Shown here in pieces: positions 1 to 8,296 of a stretch of DNA of 49,607 bases. Under the pieces are notes generated by a model that searched no databases, was not told where the DNA came from, and saw only the letters and a list, made by a program, of their open reading frames with translations. Numbering within the stretch: the stretch's first letter is position 1; each line of letters begins with the position of its first letter. The stretch is from Savagea sp. GTDB taxonomy: Bacteria; Bacillota; Bacilli; Bacillales_A; Planococcaceae. The stretch covers positions 1 through 49,607 of the forward strand of contig JASLCF010000119.1 of assembly GCA_030146155.1 (NCBI GenBank), in the 5' to 3' direction. A program made the position numbers and the translations under genes.

Positions 1-16
1 AAGGGAGTGTTTGATC

Positions 17-1189
17 ATGATAAAACATATCAATCCAAAATTTAATGAACTAGAAGTACCTGGGATACGAATTTTTGCGAATGAAGTCGCTAAGTTTGAA
101 GATGGCGTCAATTTTACAATTGGAGAACCTGATTTCCCAACACCCGACTCAGTGAAAATGGCGGGCATCTCTGCGATTATTCAAAATAAAACTGGCTACT
201 CACATAACGCTGGATTGCTTGAACTTAGGCAGGAAGTATCGAATTTCTTTAACGATACTTATGATTTTTATTATAATCCTGAGAATGAAATTGTCATTAC
301 AACAGGGGCAAGTGAAGCAATTGATGCTGTATTTAGAACTATTTTATTGCCAGGTGATGAGGTAATTGTCCCCGCTCCAATTTATTCTGGTTACGAACCA
401 TTGATTCACCTCGCTGGGGCAAAACAAGTACTACTCGATACGACTCAAACCAATTTTGCTCCAACAGCTGAAAGTATTCAAGCTTGTATCACACCTCGAA
501 CAAAAGCAATTTTATTGAATTTCCCTTCTAATCCTACGGGAATGACAATACCTAAAAGTGAAATGGATGCGATTGTTGAATTATTAAAGGAGCATGAGAT
601 TTTTATTATTTCTGATGAAATTTATAGTGAAAACACATTCAATAAAAAGCATTTATCTTTCGGTTCTTATCCTGAAATCAGAAAACAACTGTTCATCTTA
701 CATGGCGTTTCAAAATCTCATGCCATGACAGGTTGGAGAATTGGCTACGTTCTAGGAGATGCACCATTAATGGCACATGTGTTAAAAGCTCATTTATTTA
801 ACTCCATTTGTGCTGCACTTCCAAGTCAATATGCTGCGATCGAAGCACTTAGAAATAATAGACATATACCAGAAGTCATGAATGCTGCCTATATTGAACG
901 TAGAAACTATGTATTTGATCGTCTACAACAAATGGGCTTCAAGATGGACATTCCCCATGGCGCATTTTATATCTTTCCGTCAATTGCACATACAGGCATG
1001 AAGTCTTGGGATTTTGCTACAAAATTACTTGAAGAAAAACATGTTGCCGTTGTCCCTGGCAGTGCCTTTTCAATTTATGGAGAGGGTTATATTCGAATTT
1101 CATATGCTAATTCCATGCAACAACTTAAAGAAGGACTCGATCGCCTTGAAGAATTTCTTAACTCTCTCACTGCTTCAACAAATAATTAA
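17..1189 (+). CDS. patA: PatA-type aminotransferase (probable N-acetyl-LL-diaminopimelate aminotransferase)
   Basis: Class I/II PLP-dependent aminotransferase of 390 residues, closely resembling B. subtilis PatA (DapX), which transaminates N-acetyl-LL-2,6-diaminopimelate in the acetylase branch of lysine synthesis. Visible motifs are NPTG (about 172-175), the SDEIY aspartate (about 200), the PLP lysine in SKSHAMTGWR (about 233), and a C-terminal arginine in GYIRIS that would hold the substrate carboxylate. The frame also opens at a TTG at 11, but the AAGGGAG ribosome site at 1-7 is spaced correctly only for the ATG at 17. The gene stands alone and ends in a strong hairpin. Substrate is inferred from family resemblance; other PatA-like enzymes act on aromatic or methionine-pathway substrates. 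Confidence 0.88.
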   Translation: MIKHINPKFNELEVPGIRIFANEVAKFEDGVNFTIGEPDFPTPDSVKMAGISAIIQNKTGYSHNAGLLELRQEVSNFFNDTYDFYYNPENEIVITTGASEAIDAVFRTILLPGDEVIVPAPIYSGYEPLIHLAGAKQVLLDTTQTNFAPTAESIQACITPRTKAILLNFPSNPTGMTIPKSEMDAIVELLKEHEIFIISDEIYSENTFNKKHLSFGSYPEIRKQLFILHGVSKSHAMTGWRIGYVLGDAPLMAHVLKAHLFNSICAALPSQYAAIEALRNNRHIPEVMNAAYIERRNYVFDRLQQMGFKMDIPHGAFYIFPSIAHTGMKSWDFATKLLEEKHVAVVPGSAFSIYGEGYIRISYANSMQQLKEGLDRLEEFLNSLTASTNN

Positions 1190-1219
1190 ATGAATAATTG
1201 AAAGACTTAAAAGAGAAAA

Positions 1220-1272
1220 ACGCATGAAATCAAGGAGTAAGTTTATTGATTTCATGCGTCTTATTATTTTTT
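1220..1272 (+). terminator. Rho-independent terminator after patA
   Basis: A perfect 13-bp stem (ACGCATGAAATCA at 1220-1232 pairing with 1247-1259) with a 14-nt loop is followed by a T-rich tract. The same 13-bp stem occurs again at 40790-40828. Confidence 0.85.
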
Positions 1273-1324
1273 AGAGTGATGTTAAGTATTTTTAAAAATC
1301 GAGGTTTGCTAATCTAACAATTAC

Positions 1325-1705
1325 TTATTTTTCTTCATTAAACCATAACTCATCCATATTTTCTTCTTCACCATTATAATTAATAAAAATCTCATCTCCG
1401 CATGCGATATCTCGATAAGCGAAAAAGTCAAAAGTTTCTTCTTCAAAATTAATTTCATAAGTCGCGTTAGGCGAGTAAGAATGATTGAAAAGCATCCCAT
1501 AACCTAAAAGAATTGCAGATTTATTTGTACCATATTCAAAAGCATAATCTTCTAACAGTGTTTGTTCAATAAATTGATGCTGTTCATTGGGATAAGCTAA
1601 AACTGGGGCACGGTGAAGTAATTGCCCCTTCTTAATTTCAGCCATCGCAAAGACACCTCTCGTATAGTCACCGTTACTTATTGGAGATGTTTTTATTTCA
1701 ATCAT
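1325..1705 (-). CDS. Single-domain SET protein (putative protein methyltransferase)
   Basis: A 126-residue protein consisting almost only of a SET domain, the S-adenosylmethionine-binding fold of protein lysine methyltransferases. Visible motifs in order are RGVFA (16-20), the knot motif NHSYSPNA (74-81) and GDEIFINYN (103-111), whose tyrosine is the usual catalytic residue. No post-SET cysteine cluster is present and the protein is highly acidic at its C-terminus. Bacterial stand-alone SET proteins of this size exist but their substrates are mostly unknown. Start: ATG preceded by a GTAGGTGAG-like ribosome site. It is convergent with patA and lies 59 bp downstream of the tspO stop on the same strand. 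Confidence 0.8.
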   Translation of the reverse strand: MIEIKTSPISNGDYTRGVFAMAEIKKGQLLHRAPVLAYPNEQHQFIEQTLLEDYAFEYGTNKSAILLGYGMLFNHSYSPNATYEINFEEETFDFFAYRDIACGDEIFINYNGEEENMDELWFNEEK

Positions 1706-1764
1706 CCACTCACCTACTCTTTCTTATTATTTGTTCACTATATCATATTCTTAGAGGAGTAGTT

Positions 1765-2244
1765 CTATTTCTTGTTTAAAACGACAGTACCTGCATTTAA
1801 GTACGTAGCAAATACACTCCAAGCAAGATAAGGCAACATGAGTCTACCTGCTACTTTATCTTTTTTATAAAACTCTACTGTTGTAGCACCAACCAATGAA
1901 GTCAATAATAAAATATCTACTAACCCTGCTGTTTTTTCTTGTTTTCCAAAATAAATGTAAGACCAACTAAAATTGGTTACTAATTGGGAATAGTAGAGTT
2001 TTTCAGCTCGTTCACTATTGCTTGTTTCCTTAACGCGGTAATGTGCCGTTCCCATCATTGTATATAATACTGGCCAGACAATTGGGAAAACTGCTGGTGG
2101 CGGAGAAAAGGGAGGTTGTTTCATCTTTTGATATTGTTGTTGTGTTTGCTCTTTCTCACTATTCATTTGGTTAGCTAAATAGCCAGAAACCATTCCACCC
2201 ACCACAGGCAATGCAACAGTCAATGCTAATTTTAATTTTTTCAT
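1765..2244 (-). CDS. tspO: TspO/MBR family membrane protein
   Basis: A 159-residue integral membrane protein of the tryptophan-rich sensory protein / peripheral benzodiazepine receptor family, whose members bind porphyrins and affect tetrapyrrole and stress responses. The family signature is visible: PPFSPPPAVFPIVWPVLYTM around 44-63, an NFSWSYIYF segment near 91-99, and LPYLAWSVFATYLN near 137-150. Five membrane segments are expected and fit the hydrophobic pattern. The frame opens earlier at a TTG, but GAAGGAG sits 9 nt before the ATG at 2244, so that start is preferred. It is divergent from the sodium symporter gene. Confidence 0.85.
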   Translation of the reverse strand: MKKLKLALTVALPVVGGMVSGYLANQMNSEKEQTQQQYQKMKQPPFSPPPAVFPIVWPVLYTMMGTAHYRVKETSNSERAEKLYYSQLVTNFSWSYIYFGKQEKTAGLVDILLLTSLVGATTVEFYKKDKVAGRLMLPYLAWSVFATYLNAGTVVLNKK

Positions 2245-2309
2245 CCGTATCATCTCCTTCTTCAACTATACCTTGTACTTGTTTATTTAAAACCTTTTCA
2301 ATAAACAAG

Positions 2310-2338
2310 ATGCAATCCTTTTCAATCTAGGCTATACT
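2310..2338 (+). promoter_or_regulatory. Possible sigma-A promoter for the NSS transporter
   Basis: A TATACT -10 box at 2333-2338 lies 17 nt after a weak -35 (ATGCAA, 2310-2315), about 30 bp before the transporter start. Confidence 0.4.
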
Positions 2339-2369
2339 ATTCTAATTCAATTAAAAAAGGAGTTATTCT

Positions 2370-3701
2370 ATGAAAGCTAGAGAACAATTTGCTTCAAAAA
2401 CTGGATTCATTTTGGCCGCTGCAGGAAGTGCGGTTGGACTTGGAGCGATATGGAAATTCCCTTATATGGCTGGAAGTAATGGGGGCAGCGTTTTTATTAT
2501 TTTGTTTATTTTATGTGTATTATTGATAAGTCTTCCTGTCTTAGTAGCAGAATTTATGATTGGGCGAAGAGGACAAAAGGATGCCGTCACAACTTTTAAA
2601 GAACAAGCACCTGGTACTCCTTGGTATTGGATTGGTCGTTTAGGAACTGTAATGGCTATTTTAATTTTATCATTCTATAGTGTTGTGGGCGGATGGATTA
2701 TCAGTTACTTATGGCGTTCAATTCGTCTAAGTTTAACACTCTCTGAACGCTCAGCATACGAAAACCTATTTCAATCCATCATTGCAAATCCGATAGAAGT
2801 ATTAGCTACCCAAGCACTCTTTCTAGGTATTACCGTATGGATTGTTCAAGCCGGGATTAAAAGTGGCATTGAAAAAGCCGGAAACATTATGATGCCTGCT
2901 TTATTTATCTTTTTTATCGTGCTTGTTCTTCGTGCTGTTACATTAGAAGGAGCTTATGAAGGGATTCGTTTTATGTTTATTCCTGATTGGAGTGAACTCT
3001 CCTGGGATACTTTACTTTTAGCATTGGGACAAGCTTTCTTCACATTGAGTGTGGGAGTTTCTGTCATGATTACGTATGCTTCATATTTAGGAAAAAAAGA
3101 AAGAATTGGCGGAGCTGCTTTAAGTGTTGCCATCATGAATATTCTTATTTCAATTCTTGCTGGGCTTGTTATTTTTCCTTCCGTTTTTGCATTAGGATTC
3201 CAACCGGATGAAGGACCGGGTTTAGTGTTTGTTATATTACCTGCTGTCTTTGAACAAATACCTTATGGCTATTTATTTATGATTTTATTTTTTGTATTAC
3301 TCCTCTTTGCAACCATCACTTCTTCCATCTCTTTACTTGAAATTATTGTATCAGTAGTGATTGGCAATCGAAGAAAAAACAGATCAAGAATCGCATGGTT
3401 GAGTGCATTATTCATTTTTATCATTGGGATCCCTAGTGCACTCTCTTTCGGAGTTTGGTCAGATTTTAAAATAGCTCATCTTTCTTTCTTCGATGCAATA
3501 GATTTTTTAACTAATCGAATTGGTATGCCACTAGGAGCACTCTTTATCTCTTTATTTGCAGGCTACTACTATAAGAAGGAAATATCAAAAGAAGAATTAG
3601 CCACACACCCTGTACTTTATTACACATGGCTGACCTTAGTAAGAGTGATCTCTCCTATTGCAATCGTGATTATTTTAATTCAAGGGATTCGCGCAATGTA
3701 A
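2370..3701 (+). CDS. Sodium-dependent transporter (NSS/SNF family)
   Basis: A 443-residue multi-span membrane protein of the neurotransmitter:sodium symporter (LeuT-like) family, which imports amino acids or related compounds with Na+. The hallmark unwound first helix is seen as AAAGSAVGLGAIWKFPYMAG with a following NGG (about residues 16-38). The hydrophobic pattern gives about 11 membrane segments, matching bacterial NSS members that lack the twelfth helix. The start follows AAAAGGAG with 8 nt spacing. The gene is monocistronic, ending before the 3873-3916 hairpin. The substrate cannot be told from sequence. Confidence 0.88.
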   Translation: MKAREQFASKTGFILAAAGSAVGLGAIWKFPYMAGSNGGSVFIILFILCVLLISLPVLVAEFMIGRRGQKDAVTTFKEQAPGTPWYWIGRLGTVMAILILSFYSVVGGWIISYLWRSIRLSLTLSERSAYENLFQSIIANPIEVLATQALFLGITVWIVQAGIKSGIEKAGNIMMPALFIFFIVLVLRAVTLEGAYEGIRFMFIPDWSELSWDTLLLALGQAFFTLSVGVSVMITYASYLGKKERIGGAALSVAIMNILISILAGLVIFPSVFALGFQPDEGPGLVFVILPAVFEQIPYGYLFMILFFVLLLFATITSSISLLEIIVSVVIGNRRKNRSRIAWLSALFIFIIGIPSALSFGVWSDFKIAHLSFFDAIDFLTNRIGMPLGALFISLFAGYYYKKEISKEELATHPVLYYTWLTLVRVISPIAIVIILIQGIRAM

Positions 3702-3872
3702 ATAAGATGTCCTGGCAAATACTAAAAAAGGGGAGTCTTATCTTCCTCTACTTCATATGATTCTAAAGTTGAAAACGTTGGTGATAGAAAATCCCCTTCT
3801 TCTGATTCTGGAGAAGGAGGTGGAATGTCACTGACGTTATTTAACAGAGACTATTTATATCATACAGAATCA
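3702..3872. other. Intergenic stretch with no clear gene
   Basis: Between the transporter stop and the terminator hairpin I see no convincing gene. A start-less open frame on the minus strand (3722-3850, 42 codons) encodes an acidic, proline-rich tail and may be a gene remnant; it is described under findings. Confidence 0.5.
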
Positions 3873-3916
3873 AAAAAAGCATCGTCTCTAATGAATAGTA
3901 GAGTCGATGCTTTTTT
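3873..3916. terminator. Bidirectional terminator
   Basis: An 18-bp stem with one mismatch (3873-3890 with 3899-3916), flanked by an A run on the left and a T run on the right. It can end the transporter transcript from the left and the tRNA-Arg transcript from the right. Confidence 0.85.
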
Positions 3917-3945
3917 GTAAGTAGATACTAGTTCTACTCGTTAGA

Positions 3946-4019
3946 CGCCCCCGACAGGATTCGAACCTGTGACCCTTCGCTTAGAAGGCGAATGCTCTAT
4001 CCAGCTGAGCTACGAGGAC
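3946..4019 (-). tRNA. tRNA-Arg (anticodon TCT)
   Basis: A complete cloverleaf on the minus strand: acceptor GTCCTCG pairs with CGGGGGC using two G-T pairs; D arm GCTCAGCTGGATAGAGC; anticodon stem TTCGC/GCGAA with loop CTTCTAA giving anticodon TCT (complement at 3983-3985); T arm ACAGG-TTCGAAT-CCTGT. The discriminator base is G and the 3' CCA is not encoded (TCT follows), so CCA must be added post-transcriptionally. It reads AGA (and AGG) codons. It is a single tRNA gene with its own consensus promoter. Confidence 0.95.
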
Positions 4020-4056
4020 TACACCGCTTCCTCACTGGAAGAAACGGACAAGTTTT

Positions 4057-4085
4057 ATTATATGAAAGATACTGCTATTTGTCAA
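4057..4085 (-). promoter_or_regulatory. Consensus sigma-A promoter of tRNA-Arg
   Basis: Perfect TTGACA (complement at 4080-4085) and TATAAT (complement at 4057-4062) separated by 17 bp, reading into the tRNA gene. The -35 box overlaps the stop end of the upstream phosphoesterase gene. Confidence 0.85.
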
Positions 4086-4582
4086 TGCCTTTTATTAAAT
4101 TTGTACGATTCCACTTCATTATGTTGTTGATTGTACCAATTAATTACCCATTCATGGTCTGTTACACTTAATATTGCATAAGTAGGTGGATTCCCGCCTC
4201 TTGGAAATGACCAGCTACCTGCATTCACAAATAGCCTACCTTCAATCACTTCCGCACCCAACCTATGTGTGTGACCAAAACATACAATTGTCGCTTGATG
4301 TTCAGCAGCTAAATATTGTAAACGAAGTAACCCAAATTCAACTTGTTGCAGATGACCATGTACGATTAAAATTCTTTCTCCTTGCCATTCAATCAATTTT
4401 ATTTTTGGAGTCTTTGAGTCAAAATCCATATTCCCTTTTACTGTATGCCAAGCCTCCAAGATTGAATCAGTTGATTTTAATTCACTGTCCCCCGTGTGAA
4501 TATTTATATCTGGTGTATGCTCACTGATAATCGTATTAAAATCCGTAGCTCCATGCGTATCACTAACAATAGCAACTTTCAT
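4082..4582 (-). CDS. YsnB/YfcE-type metallophosphoesterase, second copy
   Basis: A 166-residue calcineurin-like phosphodiesterase. All metal-binding motifs are present: DTH (8-10), GD (31-32), GN (50-51), HGH (75-77) and GHTH (103-106). Members of the YfcE family hydrolyse phosphodiesters with Mn2+, but physiological substrates are poorly known. It is a paralogue of the immediately upstream gene, with the same length and motif spacing. A longer frame exists, but AAAGGGGTG directly precedes the ATG at 4582. The start lies 20 bp inside the upstream gene, so translation is probably coupled. Confidence 0.85.
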   Translation of the reverse strand: MKVAIVSDTHGATDFNTIISEHTPDINIHTGDSELKSTDSILEAWHTVKGNMDFDSKTPKIKLIEWQGERILIVHGHLQQVEFGLLRLQYLAAEHQATIVCFGHTHRLGAEVIEGRLFVNAGSWSFPRGGNPPTYAILSVTDHEWVINWYNQQHNEVESYKFNKRH

Positions 4583-5084
4583 CTCGTTCACCCCTTTTAA
4601 ATTCCCTACTAAAGAGTAATTCTCCTGTTGGAGACTTCCATTCAACTAAATAGTCATCCGAGAATGCCGAGATGATAGCGTAACTGGGTAAAGGGAGGCC
4701 TCTCGGTCGACTATAGCTACCAGGATTGACAAATAAAATGTCATCCAATTGATTTGCGCCCGCCATATGGGTGTGTCCAAATAATACGATAGTGGCTCCT
4801 ACCTCTTTCGCTTTTTGTTTCAATACATCAGGTGTTTCATAGACAGAGAGTAAGTGCCCGTGTGCTACTAATATTTTCTCTTCGGCAAGTTCAACTATTC
4901 GAATTTCGGGATAGTTCACATCAAGGTCATTGTTTCCTTTTACTCGAATCCATTGTTCCATAGTGGAATCAAAATAGGAGAGTTCGCTGTCTCCTGCATG
5001 AAAATACGCATCTGCTTTTTCTTGGTGGATAAGTTGATTAAATGCGCGTTCTTCATGCGTATCGCTGACAACTACAATTTTCAT
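4563..5084 (-). CDS. ysnB: YsnB/YfcE-type metallophosphoesterase, first copy
   Basis: A 173-residue metallophosphoesterase in the position of B. subtilis ysnB, right after rdgB. Metal ligands are seen as DTH (8-10), GD (31-32), GN (50-51), HGH (75-77) and GHTH (103-106). It is 9 bp downstream of rdgB and overlaps the paralogous copy that follows by 20 bp, consistent with one operon with rph and rdgB. Cytosolic; substrate unknown. It ends in a cysteine-containing ESCYC tail that falls in the overlap and is probably not functionally conserved. Confidence 0.86.
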   Translation of the reverse strand: MKIVVVSDTHEERAFNQLIHQEKADAYFHAGDSELSYFDSTMEQWIRVKGNNDLDVNYPEIRIVELAEEKILVAHGHLLSVYETPDVLKQKAKEVGATIVLFGHTHMAGANQLDDILFVNPGSYSRPRGLPLPSYAIISAFSDDYLVEWKSPTGELLFSREFKRGERDESCYC

Positions 5085-5093
5085 AGCAACCTC

Positions 5094-5687
5094 CTAAAGT
5101 AATTGATTAAATGTATTTTCTAATTTTCTCATAGCCACTCCGCGATGTGAAATTTCTCCCTTTTCTTCCGGAGTAAGTTCAGCCATCGATTTTTCCTTCT
5201 CTTCTACAAAGAAAATCGGGTCGTAACCAAATCCATAAGTTCCTTTTCTGTCATAAAGAATCGACCCTTCACAGGTCCCTTCAAATGTTTGGGTTGGAAT
5301 ATTAGGTCCAGCGATTGCTAGCACACAAACGAAGCGTCCTGTACGTTCAGCTTGAGGAATATCTTTCATTTTTGTCAGCACTTTATCGATATTTGCTTCA
5401 TCATCATGGTCTCCAGCGTATCGTGCAGAATAGACCCCTGGCTCTCCATTTAACGCGTCTATTTCTAAACCAGAATCGTCTGCAATAACAGGCATTTGTA
5501 ATAGTTTTGCTGCTCCTTCTGCTTTCAATATTGCGTTTTCTTCGAAAGTAACGCCTGTTTCTTCTATTTCAATATATTCAGGCATATCTTTTAAACTTCT
5601 TACAGTGACTCCTAGTGGTAGAAATAACGCTTCAAAATCTCTCACTTTTCCTTCATTATTTGTTGCGATTAATACTTCATTGATCAA
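5094..5687 (-). CDS. rdgB: Non-canonical purine NTP pyrophosphatase (RdgB/HAM1)
   Basis: A 197-residue HAM1-family house-cleaning enzyme that hydrolyses dITP, ITP and XTP to the monophosphates and so keeps deaminated purines out of nucleic acids. Visible: the ATNNEGK substrate-binding motif (8-14), ADDSGLEI with the catalytic aspartates (about 69-76), FGYDPIFF (about 152-159) and the C-terminal SHR. Its start overlaps the end of rph by 11 bp, the same arrangement as in Bacillus, so the two are co-transcribed and probably translationally coupled. Length is normal. Confidence 0.95.
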   Translation of the reverse strand: MINEVLIATNNEGKVRDFEALFLPLGVTVRSLKDMPEYIEIEETGVTFEENAILKAEGAAKLLQMPVIADDSGLEIDALNGEPGVYSARYAGDHDDEANIDKVLTKMKDIPQAERTGRFVCVLAIAGPNIPTQTFEGTCEGSILYDRKGTYGFGYDPIFFVEEKEKSMAELTPEEKGEISHRGVAMRKLENTFNQLL

Positions 5688-6426
5688 TTGAATTCACCCA
5701 CTTTGAATAATCGCCTAAAGCTTCTTTCTGAACCGCAAACAATTGGTCAATACCTTCTTCAGCACGATCTAAGAGTTGTTCCATTTCACTTCTTGTAAAA
5801 GTTGCTTCCTCACCAGTTCCTTGCACTTCTACTAATCCCCCATTACTTGTCATTACAACGTTCATATCCACTGCTGCTTGTGAATCTTCAATATAATCTA
5901 AATCTAGGACAACAGAATCGTCTGCTAACTTTCCAACACTTGTAGCTGCTAAGTAAGATTGAATTGGGAATTTCTCAAAAGGTTTCTCTTCATGTAAACG
6001 AGCAATTGCTAAGGATAACGCTACGAATGCTCCCGTAATAGAAGCTGTTCGAGTACCTCCATCTGCTTGTATCACGTCACAATCAACCCATATCGTCTTT
6101 TCTCCTAATGCTTCTAAATCCACTACAGCTCTTAATGCACGTCCAATGAGGCGTTGAATTTCCATTGTTCGGCCACTTAATTTTCCTTTTGCTGCTTCAC
6201 GAATTGTTCTTTCATTTGTCGCTCTCGGCAGCATTGCATATTCAGCAGTAATCCATCCTTTACCCGTCCCACGGATGAAATGAGGTACACGTTCCTCAAT
6301 TGTCGCATTACAAATTACTTTGGTATGGCCCACTGTAATTAATACTGACCCTTCTGGGTGCATGATATAATCTTTTTCAATTTTTATTGCTCTTAGTTGG
6401 TTGGTTTCTCTTCCGTCATGTCTCAT
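5677..6426 (-). CDS. rph: Ribonuclease PH
   Basis: A 249-residue phosphorolytic 3'-to-5' exoribonuclease that trims tRNA 3' ends. The start RHDGR, the RATNERTIREA segment and DCDVIQADGGTRTASITGA are strongly conserved RNase PH sequence, including the arginines that bind phosphate and RNA. Length matches the family. In B. subtilis gerM lies between the racemase gene and rph; here only 45 bp separate murI and rph and contain a hairpin. Confidence 0.95.
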   Translation of the reverse strand: MRHDGRETNQLRAIKIEKDYIMHPEGSVLITVGHTKVICNATIEERVPHFIRGTGKGWITAEYAMLPRATNERTIREAAKGKLSGRTMEIQRLIGRALRAVVDLEALGEKTIWVDCDVIQADGGTRTASITGAFVALSLAIARLHEEKPFEKFPIQSYLAATSVGKLADDSVVLDLDYIEDSQAAVDMNVVMTSNGGLVEVQGTGEEATFTRSEMEQLLDRAEEGIDQLFAVQKEALGDYSKWVNSIDQ

Positions 6427-6444
6427 AAATTAGCCTTCTTTCAT

Positions 6445-6473
6445 TGTAAAAAAGCCGAGGTTTCTCGACTTTT
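6445..6473 (-). terminator. Hairpin with U tract between murI and rph
   Basis: On the minus strand a 10-bp stem with one mismatch (6464-6473 with 6450-6459) and a 4-nt loop is followed by CTTTTTT. It overlaps the murI stop codon. It may partly attenuate transcription into rph. Confidence 0.6.
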
Positions 6474-7302
6474 AAAGTGTTTGTCTACCTTTAGAATGGA
6501 TCGTTTGTTGAAGATTTATTTTTTCTACCCTTGGATTTTCTAACTGAAGCCAATCTTTTACGATTGCTCTAAATTTTTCAACGGGTCCAGTTGTAAAAAA
6601 GCGTAAAGTCCGTTGTTGTTCAAAATTCTTCAAGCCCATTTGCCTTAATAATCGCTCTACATCAACAATTGTTTCAGTTGCAGATGAAATGACATGAACC
6701 TCTTTACCTACAAATTTTTGAATATGAGATGCTAACAAAGGATAATGTGTACAACCTAATATCACAGTGTCATAATTCGTATATGAAATTTCTTGCATTG
6801 TTTCAAAAACAACAGTTTCAGCTTCTGCTGTGTGATAACGTCCTGATTCAACGACAGGAACAAACTTAGGACATGCTTTAGAATGAACCGTAGCAGACGG
6901 CGTTGTCCTCAAAATTGCTTCTTGGTAAGCTCCACTGTTCACTGTTCCTATCGTGCCTAACACTAAAATATCATTTGACTCAGAAACTTGTAAAGCTGTT
7001 CTCGCACCTGGTTCTATAACTCCAACAATTGGAAATGGAAACCGGTCTTGAGCAATTGGTAATGCTGCTGCTGTCGCCGTGTTACAAGCAATTACAACTA
7101 ATTTTACTTGCAAAGCTTGAAGCGCCTCGATCATTTCCAAAGTAAAAGCGATAACTTCTTCATCAGTCCTTGGTCCATAAGGGCATCTTGCATCATCACC
7201 AATATAGATAATCGATTCATTCGGTAATACTGTCATTAATTCTTTAGCGACTGTTAACCCACCTACACCAGAATCAATGACACCAATCGGGCGCTTACTC
7301 AT
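6472..7302 (-). CDS. murI: Glutamate racemase
   Basis: A 276-residue cofactor-independent racemase producing D-glutamate for peptidoglycan. The two catalytic cysteines are visible in IACNTATAA (Cys about 73) and LGCTHYPLL (Cys about 184); DSGVGG (10-15) and the YIGDDARCPYG loop are also characteristic. It starts at an ATG that overlaps the end of the MarR-type gene by 4 bp, so the two are translationally coupled. Position corresponds to B. subtilis racE. Confidence 0.94.
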   Translation of the reverse strand: MSKRPIGVIDSGVGGLTVAKELMTVLPNESIIYIGDDARCPYGPRTDEEVIAFTLEMIEALQALQVKLVVIACNTATAAALPIAQDRFPFPIVGVIEPGARTALQVSESNDILVLGTIGTVNSGAYQEAILRTTPSATVHSKACPKFVPVVESGRYHTAEAETVVFETMQEISYTNYDTVILGCTHYPLLASHIQKFVGKEVHVISSATETIVDVERLLRQMGLKNFEQQRTLRFFTTGPVEKFRAIVKDWLQLENPRVEKINLQQTIHSKGRQTL

Positions 7303-7751
7303 TCCTCAGTTCTCATTTCTTCATGTAATGTGCGTAAATATTTAGAAAAGAGTTGTATTTCTTCTTTCGTGTAGTGAGTTAATCTGTTTTTCAAGTATGT
7401 TTGTCTCTTTTCGATTACCTCTTCAATTATCCGTGCACCTTCTTCTAAAAGATGAATGCGTACAACACGACGATCTTGATTATCCCTGACTCTTTTGACT
7501 AATTCATTGTGTTCCATTCTATCTACAAGATCTGTCGTTGTACTGAATGCCAAATACATTTTGGTAGATAAATCTCCAATTGTCATATCTCCATGTTCAA
7601 ATAACCACTGTAACGCAATGAACTGTGGAGGTGTAATTTGATAATTCTTTAAAATTTTACGCCCTTGATGTTTAATAATAGCTGATATATATCTCAAATC
7701 TTTTTCCATCATGGCAATCTCATCAAAACATTGATATTTTTCTTCTTTCAT
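7299..7751 (-). CDS. MarR-family transcriptional regulator (YsmB-like)
   Basis: A 150-residue winged-helix regulator. The MarR pattern is clear: a long first helix, then TPPQFIALQWLFEHGDMTIGDLSTKMYLAFSTTTDLVDRME as the helix-turn-helix, and RRVVRIHLLEEG as the wing. Corresponds to B. subtilis ysmB upstream of racE. The longest frame starts earlier, but AAGGAGG lies 6 nt before the ATG at 7751. Ligand and targets are unknown; genomic constancy next to murI suggests a conserved but uncharacterised role. Confidence 0.85.
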   Translation of the reverse strand: MKEEKYQCFDEIAMMEKDLRYISAIIKHQGRKILKNYQITPPQFIALQWLFEHGDMTIGDLSTKMYLAFSTTTDLVDRMEHNELVKRVRDNQDRRVVRIHLLEEGARIIEEVIEKRQTYLKNRLTHYTKEEIQLFSKYLRTLHEEMRTEE

Positions 7752-7773
7752 AAAAAAACCTCCTTCGTGTCCA

Positions 7774-7802
7774 GTTATACATATTGTCAGCTTTTTAGCC
7801 AA
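7774..7802 (-). promoter_or_regulatory. Possible promoter for the MarR gene and murI
   Basis: TTGGCT (complement at 7797-7802), a 17-bp spacer and TATAAC (complement at 7774-7779), ending 23 bp before the gene start. Confidence 0.5.
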
Positions 7803-7832
7803 AATATGCAACCGTTAGAAGGAAGTTTTTTT

Positions 7833-8279
7833 CTATATCCTATCCATTCTTTCTTTCTGTTCATCTGTCCAAGCTACTGGCCGCCCAGTCTTTCGATTCA
7901 TTTGAACGAGACGTCCTCTCCCCACGAATACCGGCTTCTTTTCATCATGCATTGCTAGATAATGAATATCCATCGAAGTCGTTCCTAAATGAGCGATTTT
8001 GAGCTTAAGCACTAATTGATCGTCATAAAATACTTGTTGCAGATAGTCTGCTTGTAAATCTGAAACCACTACTACATTCTCCATCTTATGCCAATCTTTT
8101 ACTGGCACAATTTCCAGCGCTTTTAAAAACTCCATCCGTCCGTATTCAAAATAGTTAAATACCTCTACATTATTTAAATGCCCAAACATATCTATTTCAG
8201 CAAATCTTACTTTTAAGGGTACTTCAAACTGAAATTCGCTTATCCATTTTTCCGTATCCTCAATATATGAAACTCTCAT
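7833..8279 (-). CDS. Hotdog-fold acyl-CoA thioesterase (YsmA-like)
   Basis: A 148-residue 4HBT-type thioesterase. The signature VRFAEIDMFGHLNNVEVFNY (about 24-43) contains the catalytic aspartate (about 30) and the long hotdog helix. Such enzymes release free acids from acyl-CoA or related thioesters; the exact substrate is not evident. Position equals B. subtilis ysmA. A FadR-like palindrome at 8297-8316 sits in its promoter region, suggesting control by acyl-CoA. Start ATG with AGGAGGGG upstream. Confidence 0.82.
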   Translation of the reverse strand: MRVSYIEDTEKWISEFQFEVPLKVRFAEIDMFGHLNNVEVFNYFEYGRMEFLKALEIVPVKDWHKMENVVVVSDLQADYLQQVFYDDQLVLKLKIAHLGTTSMDIHYLAMHDEKKPVFVGRGRLVQMNRKTGRPVAWTDEQKERMDRI

Positions 8280-8296
8280 TAATACCCCTCCTATTT

